The notes under the pieces are model-generated. The model saw only the letters and a program-made list of their open reading frames with translations. It was not told the origin of the DNA and searched no databases. Below, in pieces: positions 41,263 to 46,253 of a stretch of 46,253 nt of DNA. The first letter of the stretch is position 1, and every line of letters starts with the position of its first letter. Made by a program: the position numbers and the translations under genes. The DNA lies in contig JANQMF010000224.1 in the NCBI GenBank assembly GCA_028280225.1, positions 1-46,253 of the forward strand. The letters are read 5' to 3'. The stretch comes from Pseudomonadales bacterium. GTDB lineage: Bacteria > Pseudomonadota > Gammaproteobacteria > Pseudomonadales > Azotimanducaceae.

Positions 41263-42528
41263 TTACCCAAGTGCCTGGTCCAGATCAGCCAGGATATCGT
41301 CGATGTGTTCAATACCCACAGACAGGCGAATGGCTTCCGGGGTAACCCCCACAGAACGCTGTTCATCTTCGGTGAGTTGCCTGTGGGTAGTGGATGCGGG
41401 ATGGCAAGCGAGAGATTTTGCATCTCCGATGTTGACCAGGCGCTTAAACAGGTTCAGAGCGTCATAGAATTTTACTCCGGCGTCAAAACCGCCCTTAACA
41501 CCAAAGGTAAGCAGACTCGAGGCGCGTCCGTTCATGTATTTTTGTGCCAGCGCATGATGGGGGTGATCCGGCAGTCCTGCAAAGCTGACCCATTCCACCT
41601 CACTGTGCTGTTGCAGATGCTCTGCCACAGCTTGGGCATTGGCGCAATGGCGTTCCATACGCAGGGCCAGTGTTTCGATGCCAATCAGTAACTGGTGAGC
41701 GCTGCTGGCAGACAGGGCAGAACCGGTGTTACGCAGTGGCACGGTGCGAGCACGGCCAATGTAAGCGGCTGGGCCAAATGCTTCGGTATAAACTACCCCA
41801 TGGTAGCTTGGTTCCGGGTTATTTAACGCGGCATAACGGTCGCTGTGTTCTGCCCAGGGGAATTGCCCGGAGTCGACAATAATCCCGCCCAGGGTGGTGC
41901 CGTGTCCGCCCATGTATTTAGTGAGGGAATGCACCACAATATCAATGCCATGTTCGATGGGTTTCAGCAGTACCGGAGTGGCTACGGTATTGTCCGCAAT
42001 AGTGGCAACCCCATGGCTGCGGGCCACGCCGGCAATGGCAGCCACATCAACAATATTGCCTGCGGGGTTGCCAATGGTTTCCATAAAAATGGCCTTGGTT
42101 TTGTTGTCAATCAGCTTTGCGATATCCTCGGCCTGGTCCGACGCGGCAAAGCGAACCTCAATGCCTTGTTTAGGCAGCATATGGGCAAACAGGGTATAGG
42201 TGCCCCCATAAAGTTGGGGCACGGTGATGATATTGTCACCCACTTCCGCCAAATTCAGCACCGCGTAGTTGATGGCTGCACTGCCTGCAGAAAGCGCTAG
42301 ACCGGCTATACCACCCTCCAGAGCGGCTACCCGTTGTTCCAGCACGTCACAGGTAGGGTTCATGATGCGACTGTATATATTTCCGGGTACCGCCAGATCG
42401 AATAGATCAGCACCATGTTGGGCATTGTCGAATTCGTAGGCCACGGTCTGGTGAATGGGTACGGCAACAGACTTGGTGGTTGGGTCGGTTTCGTACCCGG
42501 TGTGAATGGCGATAGTTTCGTCACGCAT
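41263..42528 (-). CDS. metY: O-acetylhomoserine sulfhydrylase (Cys/Met metabolism PLP enzyme)
   Basis: 421 residues. It makes homocysteine from O-acetylhomoserine and sulfide. MRDETIAIHTGYETDPTTKS and VPIHQTVAYEFDNAQHGADL are typical of the MetY branch. PLP Lys204 lies in VHSLTKYMGGHG, YSRIMNPTCDVLEQRVAALE gives the phosphate and substrate contacts, and the C-terminus SVGIEHIDDILADLDQAL is canonical. Length matches MetY (about 425), longer than MetB/MetC. I looked for a SAM or SAH riboswitch in the short upstream gap and saw none. Confidence 0.95.
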   Translation of the reverse strand: MRDETIAIHTGYETDPTTKSVAVPIHQTVAYEFDNAQHGADLFDLAVPGNIYSRIMNPTCDVLEQRVAALEGGIAGLALSAGSAAINYAVLNLAEVGDNIITVPQLYGGTYTLFAHMLPKQGIEVRFAASDQAEDIAKLIDNKTKAIFMETIGNPAGNIVDVAAIAGVARSHGVATIADNTVATPVLLKPIEHGIDIVVHSLTKYMGGHGTTLGGIIVDSGQFPWAEHSDRYAALNNPEPSYHGVVYTEAFGPAAYIGRARTVPLRNTGSALSASSAHQLLIGIETLALRMERHCANAQAVAEHLQQHSEVEWVSFAGLPDHPHHALAQKYMNGRASSLLTFGVKGGFDAGVKFYDALNLFKRLVNIGDAKSLACHPASTTHRQLTEDEQRSVGVTPEAIRLSVGIEHIDDILADLDQALG

Positions 42529-42566
42529 AGCGTTGCCCCCAAAAAATCAGATTAAACAAGACAGCC

Positions 42567-42725
42567 CTAGATTCGACCTTCCAACGGACCAATCACCGCC
42601 CAGTCGACGAAAGCAGAAACCAGGGCCAGCACCACCACAACAACAAAAATAACGCCAAGCAGCCGCCAGCCCCGAAATTTCCTTTCATCGTTATCGGTTG
42701 GCGGATTGTGGTCTGATTCGGTCAT
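42567..42725 (-). CDS. Small single-span membrane protein
   Basis: 52 residues from the ATG at 42725: a polar N-terminus TESDHNPPTDNDERKFRGWR, then the membrane span LLGVIFVVVVVLALVSAFVD and a short end AVIGPLEGRI. An in-frame ATG at 42761 would add 12 residues; neither start has a good ribosome site. It is 38 bases upstream of metY on the same strand, so it may share its promoter. No family recognised. Confidence 0.6.
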   Translation of the reverse strand: MTESDHNPPTDNDERKFRGWRLLGVIFVVVVVLALVSAFVDWAVIGPLEGRI

Positions 42726-43105
42726 AGTGTTGCCAAAAACTTTTGCCGCATGGTACCGCATTCTTGTGCTGGGGTGGGGAAAGACCCAGCCCAGGCAGCT
42801 TGCCTTGCCTGGTCATCAATGAAGTGTTGGCCTGGAAAGGTAACTGGCTGTTGTTCAGCCCGGAACGGATGTGCAACAGGCCTTCGGTGGGTTCAATCAG
42901 GTCGGGGTGTGGTGACCCGAGCTTCATGACGAAGCTTTGTTTTGATAGTGGTTGCGGCAAATCTTGTGGAGCGTGTTGTACAACAAACAATTTTAGTGTC
43001 GAAGGCAGCAATACTTAGGCTGGTTTTTTGGTCTAGCAGCGTTGGCAAGTAAACGTAGTTGTTATAACCTAACGGTTATGTCTACTGATTCGGAGAGTTG
43101 CACGC
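42726..43105. other. Divergent intergenic region, 380 bases
   Basis: No convincing gene. It contains a hairpin CCAGGCA / TGCCTGG at 42791-42812, a small GCTTC-ATGAC-GAAGC hairpin near 42930, and ATAACC-TAAC-GGTTAT at 43064-43079 about 27 bases before the next gene, which could be an operator. TTGGCA at 43042 and TATAAC at 43063 are a possible but badly spaced promoter. An open frame on the reverse strand (42691-43011) overlaps the small membrane gene and is not credited. Confidence 0.4.
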
Positions 43106-43564
43106 ATGAACGGTTATCATGGGAGTTTTTCGTTTTCCTTATGCCTGCTGTTGGTTTGTCTGCTTAGCATGCCTCAAGCGTTGGCCAGTGGGTCCATGGA
43201 TTTTTGTGGTGGCGGCTGTGTGGACGGTGATGGAAACGACGTCTCCCAACAGATACGCATCAAGAACAAATCAAGCACAACGGTTAGAAACGTTCGGGTT
43301 AAACAAATGAGCAGCGACATTTGCGCAGAAGAAGAAAAAAACCATCGCGACAATCTGGCTGATGGTCAGTTCTTTAGGGTGAAGCTGGACCTGCGTTGCG
43401 ACTATCACGTGCATTTTAAGACCACAGACGGCTGCCTGGGTAACAAGCACCGTACATTTACCGGCTCGGAGCTGGAGGGTAAGGGCAGATTAATCGCCTT
43501 GGTCCATGCCTGTGGCAGCCTGAACGTAGAACATTCATATACCGGCGACGGCCCGGTTCAGTAG
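43106..43564 (+). CDS. Small secreted six-cysteine protein of unknown function
   Basis: 152 residues. Signal peptide SFSLCLLLVCLLSMPQALA with cleavage near residue 28. The mature protein has six Cys (DFCGGGC, DICAEE, LRCDYH, DGCLG, HACGS), enough for three disulfides. The middle, IKNKSSTTVRNVRVKQ and GQFFRVKLDLRCDYHVHFKT, looks like a small beta-sandwich. GGAGAG precedes the ATG. It converges with bioB and is probably monocistronic. No family recognised. Confidence 0.75.
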   Translation: MNGYHGSFSFSLCLLLVCLLSMPQALASGSMDFCGGGCVDGDGNDVSQQIRIKNKSSTTVRNVRVKQMSSDICAEEEKNHRDNLADGQFFRVKLDLRCDYHVHFKTTDGCLGNKHRTFTGSELEGKGRLIALVHACGSLNVEHSYTGDGPVQ

Positions 43565-43592
43565 GTCAGGTGACGGTATTGCCTAGGTTGTC

Positions 43593-44597
43593 TCAGAGTC
43601 TATCTTGGACCTGAACAGCATCGTGGTGCTCGGGTTGCAAATTTTCCGTATCGATGCCCAGGCGGTTGAGCAGCATAAGATCTTTGTCTGTTTCGGGCAG
43701 GGGGGTGGTGAGCAATTTTGCACCACAGAAAATTGAATTGGCACCGGCAAAATATGCCAGTGCGTGCTGTTCTTCGTTCATGTCTTCTCGACCGGCGGAC
43801 AGACGCACATACGAAAGCGGCATTAGAATACGCGCCACAGCAATGGTTCTGATGAATTCAAATTGATCCAGATCAGGTGTGTCCGCCAAGGGCGTACCCT
43901 GCACCCGTACCAGCAGATTAATTGGCACGCTTTCCGGATGCTGGGGAAGGTTGGCGAGCTGAACCAACAGTTCAGCCCGATCCCGGCGGGACTCACCCAT
44001 GCCCACAATACCACCACAACAAACCTTGATGCCGGCTTCGCGAACGTTGGCCAGGGTGTCAAGCCGGTCCTGATAGGTTCGTGTGGTGATGATTTCACCA
44101 TAATATTCCGGTGACGTATCCAGGTTGTGGTTGTAGTAGTCGAGACCGGCGTCAGCAAGCTGGTCACTTTGTTCCGGGGTCAACATGCCCAGGGTCATGC
44201 AGGTTTCCATGCCCAACGCTTTTACGCCTTTGACCATGGCACCCAGCTGGGCCATGTCGCGATTCTTTGGTGAGCGCCAGGCTGCCCCCATGCAGAAGCG
44301 TGTTGCGCCCGCGCGCTGGGCCTGCCGTGCAGCGTCGACCACCCGTTCCAGCTCAACTAGATCCTCCTGCTGAAGACCGGTTTCGTAGCGGGTACTTTGC
44401 GGACAGTATTTACAATCCTCCGGACAGGCGCCGGTTTTTATAGACAGTAGTGTGGCCAGTTGAATACGGTTGGGGTCGAAGTGACGCCGGTGCACGGTGT
44501 GTGCTTGGAACAGTAGGTCGTTAAACGGCTGTTCAAGCAGCGCCTGGGTTTCCTGGACGGTCCAATCGTGACGCAGTGCGTCTTGGGGTGTATTCAT
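43593..44597 (-). CDS. bioB: Biotin synthase
   Basis: 334 residues. Radical-SAM enzyme that inserts sulfur into dethiobiotin. The radical-SAM cluster motif [15 protein letters not shown] has Cys58, Cys62 and Cys65. [46 protein letters not shown] and VRLSAGRED (with the [2Fe-2S] Arg) are all present. The ATG at 44597 is chosen because GCGGAAG lies six bases before it; the ATG at 44603 sits directly on that site. A BirA operator lies 86-118 bases upstream, so expression should fall when biotin is plentiful. Other bio genes are not in the window. Confidence 0.97.
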   Translation of the reverse strand: MNTPQDALRHDWTVQETQALLEQPFNDLLFQAHTVHRRHFDPNRIQLATLLSIKTGACPEDCKYCPQSTRYETGLQQEDLVELERVVDAARQAQRAGATRFCMGAAWRSPKNRDMAQLGAMVKGVKALGMETCMTLGMLTPEQSDQLADAGLDYYNHNLDTSPEYYGEIITTRTYQDRLDTLANVREAGIKVCCGGIVGMGESRRDRAELLVQLANLPQHPESVPINLLVRVQGTPLADTPDLDQFEFIRTIAVARILMPLSYVRLSAGREDMNEEQHALAYFAGANSIFCGAKLLTTPLPETDKDLMLLNRLGIDTENLQPEHHDAVQVQDRL

Positions 44598-44682
44598 CAA
44601 CATCTTCCGCAGTGAGATCGGTGAGCATTCAGGCTAAGAAATATAACCTGGGCCGCGCAACATCATAGCGGGCCGAAGTTAT

Positions 44683-44715
44683 TTGTAAACCTTGGTTACC
44701 TATTTTGGTTTACCA
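44683..44715 (-). promoter_or_regulatory. BirA operator (bioO-like) upstream of bioB
   Basis: TTGTAAACC at 44683-44691, a 15-base spacer, and GGTTTACCA at 44707-44715 form the known BirA half-sites (TTGTAAACC / GGTTTACAA) with a single mismatch. It lies in the 139-base gap between birA and bioB, upstream of bioB on the coding strand. The birA gene next to it encodes the DNA-binding domain needed to use such a site. Biotin-dependent repression of bioB is the expected effect. Confidence 0.88.
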
Positions 44716-44736
44716 AGCTTGCAAGGGAGCTGGCGG

Positions 44737-45708
44737 TCAGGTGCCGGTGCGCAAGGTTAATTCACCGCCATGAAAAGCCTGGGTTCCTTTTGGGGTTCGA
44801 ATCATTATGGCACCGGTTTCATTCACACCCACGGCTTGGCCCTCAACCACACCCCCGGGCGTTTGCAAGCACACCGGTTGTTGGGCATAAGCGTCCAGGG
44901 CTTGCCAACGGCTGCGATAGTTGGTGAACCCCCCATCGGTAAAGTTCTGCAACATGGGCATAAGGTGATTCAGCAGGGTGGCGGTGAGTGTGTTGCGCGA
45001 ATTAGGGGTGTTAGTTATGGTGTCCAGGTCCACCCAGGGTTGTTCAATATGATGCTGTGTGCTGTTAGGCATCCGCACGTTCAGCCCAATTCCAAGCGCA
45101 ATGTGGCAAGGTCCAGACGCATCTCCGGTGAGTTCAATCAGTACCCCTGCCAGTTTTCGCCCGTTGTGCAAAACATCATTCGGCCACTTCAGGTTAAGCT
45201 GCTGTATGCCCAATTCTTCCAGCGCGGCGACAATGGTGACTCCGGTGGCCAGGCTTAAGCCGTCCAGAGACGACACGCCATTGTCAAATCGCCAGACTAC
45301 CGACAGGTAGATGTTGCTGCCGTAGGGGCTCACCCAATTGCGCCCGCGGCGTCCGCGACCGGCGGTTTGCTGTTCAGCGGTAATCACATAACCGGTTTGC
45401 CCAGCGGCAGCGGCCGCCATGGCCAGGGTATTGGTTGAATCAACAATACCCATTACCTCCAGGGTTTTGATCAAATTACTGGACTGGCGAGTCAGGCTTT
45501 TGGTAATGGCCGGTTGCGAGAGCAGCTCAACCCCTCCCTCTAGCCGATATCCCCTTGCCTTAACAGACGTTAAGGGCAGGCCAAGGTATTCCACTTTTTT
45601 CAGCTGTTTCCAGACAGCGGCCCGTGAAATTCCAAGCCGGTTACCCAGTTCTGTGCCGGAGTGGAATTCTCCGTCGGACAGAATTTCCAGTAAAACCTCA
45701 ACAGACAT
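44737..45708 (-). CDS. birA: Bifunctional biotin-protein ligase / biotin operon repressor BirA
   Basis: 323 residues. N-terminal winged helix (about 1-58): SGTELGNRLGISRAAVWKQL and VKARGYRLEGG, as in repressor-type BirA. The ligase domain has the biotinyl-AMP loop GRGRRGR at 117-123, WVSPYGSNIYLSVVWRF, and KWPNDV with Lys174, the equivalent of E. coli Lys183. It attaches biotin to acetyl-CoA carboxylase BCCP and, as a biotinyl-AMP dimer, should bind the operator 22 bases beyond its own stop. The operator position means it regulates bioB, not itself. Confidence 0.96.
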   Translation of the reverse strand: MSVEVLLEILSDGEFHSGTELGNRLGISRAAVWKQLKKVEYLGLPLTSVKARGYRLEGGVELLSQPAITKSLTRQSSNLIKTLEVMGIVDSTNTLAMAAAAAGQTGYVITAEQQTAGRGRRGRNWVSPYGSNIYLSVVWRFDNGVSSLDGLSLATGVTIVAALEELGIQQLNLKWPNDVLHNGRKLAGVLIELTGDASGPCHIALGIGLNVRMPNSTQHHIEQPWVDLDTITNTPNSRNTLTATLLNHLMPMLQNFTDGGFTNYRSRWQALDAYAQQPVCLQTPGGVVEGQAVGVNETGAIMIRTPKGTQAFHGGELTLRTGT

Positions 45709-45809
45709 TTTTAGGTGTAATGGTTTTTGGCGTGAAAGTTGATGCAGAGACAGTGATTATACGCGGGGAACCTTGGGGGTGGGATGGGGCAAGTATCAGG
45801 GCTTGCCAG

Positions 45810-46031
45810 CTAAGAGTTTTGCGCAACGCCACGCTGAATATCTTCGCGCCGTTTTAGATTTTTCTTTACACCGTCGCACGGGTCGAGGATCAGCGCGGAT
45901 TGAGATGGGTATTCCACACAGGGCTTGGAGAGTGGTTCGGTTTTTGTCACGCCGGTCAGCCAATAAGCACCTGACCCGACAAATAGGGCGGCAAGTGCAC
46001 CGGCGCCAGCGAGACGTGCCAATCGCGACAT
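45810..46031 (-). CDS. Possible small membrane-anchored protein
   Basis: 73 residues. N-terminus SRLARLAGAGALAALFVGSG followed by AYWLTG is a good membrane span or uncleaved signal with basic residues before it. The rest, EPLSKPCVEYPSQSALILDP and CDGVKKNLKRREDIQRG, is short and polar with two Cys. Ribosome site is weak. It lies about 100 bases upstream of birA on the same strand. No family recognised; existence is uncertain. Confidence 0.45.
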   Translation of the reverse strand: MSRLARLAGAGALAALFVGSGAYWLTGVTKTEPLSKPCVEYPSQSALILDPCDGVKKNLKRREDIQRGVAQNS

Positions 46032-46167
46032 CGCTAAGATCCATGAATTCTGCCAACCTCAATGGTACTCCCCATTGCCAACGTCGACCATCAAAACATT
46101 GACTTGCTGCTGCGCTGGATCAAGGGTAATCATCGAGGTCTTGCAGGCCACATTCTGAGAGGATTCA

Positions 46168-46221
46168 CTTCGAACCAACGGTTCGAAGGTCCGAGCGCGA
46201 AATCGCGTACTAGCGATTTCG
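46168..46221. repeat. Two tandem perfect hairpins at the window edge
   Basis: CTTCGAACC-AAC-GGTTCGAAG (46168-46188) and CGAAATCGC-GTACTA-GCGATTTCG (46198-46221) are adjacent nine-base-pair hairpins. They are followed at 46231 by AGGAGGGTTCGAATCTTACT, which resembles the T-arm end of a tRNA. The sequence stops too soon to decide whether a tRNA or a repeat of the 40.7-41.0 kb kind begins here. Confidence 0.5.
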
Positions 46222-46253
46222 AAGCAAGCGAGGAGGGTTCGAATCTTACTGGA

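Larger units (their letters stand above)
45709..46253. other. Right end, sparsely coding
   Basis: The 545 bases after birA hold one doubtful small gene (45810-46031, reverse) and, near the edge, two tandem perfect hairpins followed by a T-arm-like sequence. The gene usually next to birA in many gammaproteobacteria, coaX, is not here. Confidence 0.4.

Noticed and set aside
42529-42760. SAM/SAH riboswitch before metY
   Set aside because: The gap is short and holds a small membrane gene; no conserved aptamer segments seen.
42691-43011. 106-residue open frame on the reverse strand before the small membrane protein
   Set aside because: Overlaps the better-supported membrane protein start; no ribosome site, domain or signal. 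Left as non-coding.

Overview
The window looks like chromosomal DNA of an aerobic gammaproteobacterium, probably marine or hydrocarbon/lipid-degrading. This is an inference from the long two-domain QueF, the short SRP RNA without an Alu domain, a birA/bioB pair with an E. coli-type BirA operator, a CYP153-like P450 and many acyl-CoA enzymes. No taxonomic search was possible. No phage, transposase, CRISPR array or rRNA was seen.

Layout. 1-11 kb is an acyl-CoA catabolism block. Reading left are a translationally coupled set of two acyl-CoA dehydrogenases and a CaiB-type CoA-transferase, and a coupled pair of small hotdog (MaoC-like) proteins. Reading right are an FMN alpha-hydroxy-acid dehydrogenase, a PNPOx-like protein, an SDR, a MaoC-like hydratase, an AIM24 protein and an alpha-methylacyl-CoA racemase with its catalytic triad intact. 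11-17 kb has a small DUF4124-like protein, an orphan nickel-pincer gene larC coupled to a Tat-exported aldo/keto-reductase-like protein, and divergently a DUF1800/DUF1501 secreted pair. 17-19.5 kb is a CYP153-like P450 followed after 3 bp by an APH-fold kinase. 19.4-27.7 kb is transport and alkyl-sulfate metabolism: an MFS permease coupled to an odd lipoprotein, a TAXI-TRAP transporter, an alkylsulfatase and an AGCS symporter. 27.8-34.2 kb holds queF, a hexapeptide acyltransferase, a membrane-anchored coiled-coil protein, a molybdopterin oxidoreductase, a GST and a nitroreductase. 34.5-40.5 kb has an island-like flavour: a 1141-residue beta-helix protein with an internal duplication, a PLD-like protein and a sialidase-like lipoprotein. 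It ends in repeats built from the 3' tail of tRNA-Ser(GGA), next to the tRNA and the SRP RNA gene (ffs). 41.2-46.2 kb has metY, two small proteins, bioB and birA with a BirA operator between them, and a poorly coding right end.

How they fit. Racemase, acyl-CoA dehydrogenases, hydratases, SDR and CoA-transferases are a toolkit for beta-oxidation of branched or side-chain acyl-CoAs. The P450 could make terminal hydroxyls, the alkylsulfatase could release alcohols, and the kinase next to the P450 could phosphorylate a hydroxyacyl substrate, as LvaA and ACAD10/11 kinases do. The most interesting leads are the P450-kinase module, the tRNA-tail repeat array, a free-standing amidohydrolase N-terminal domain made as a lipoprotein and coupled to an MFS permease, and the larC/AKR/DUF1800/DUF1501 neighbourhood.
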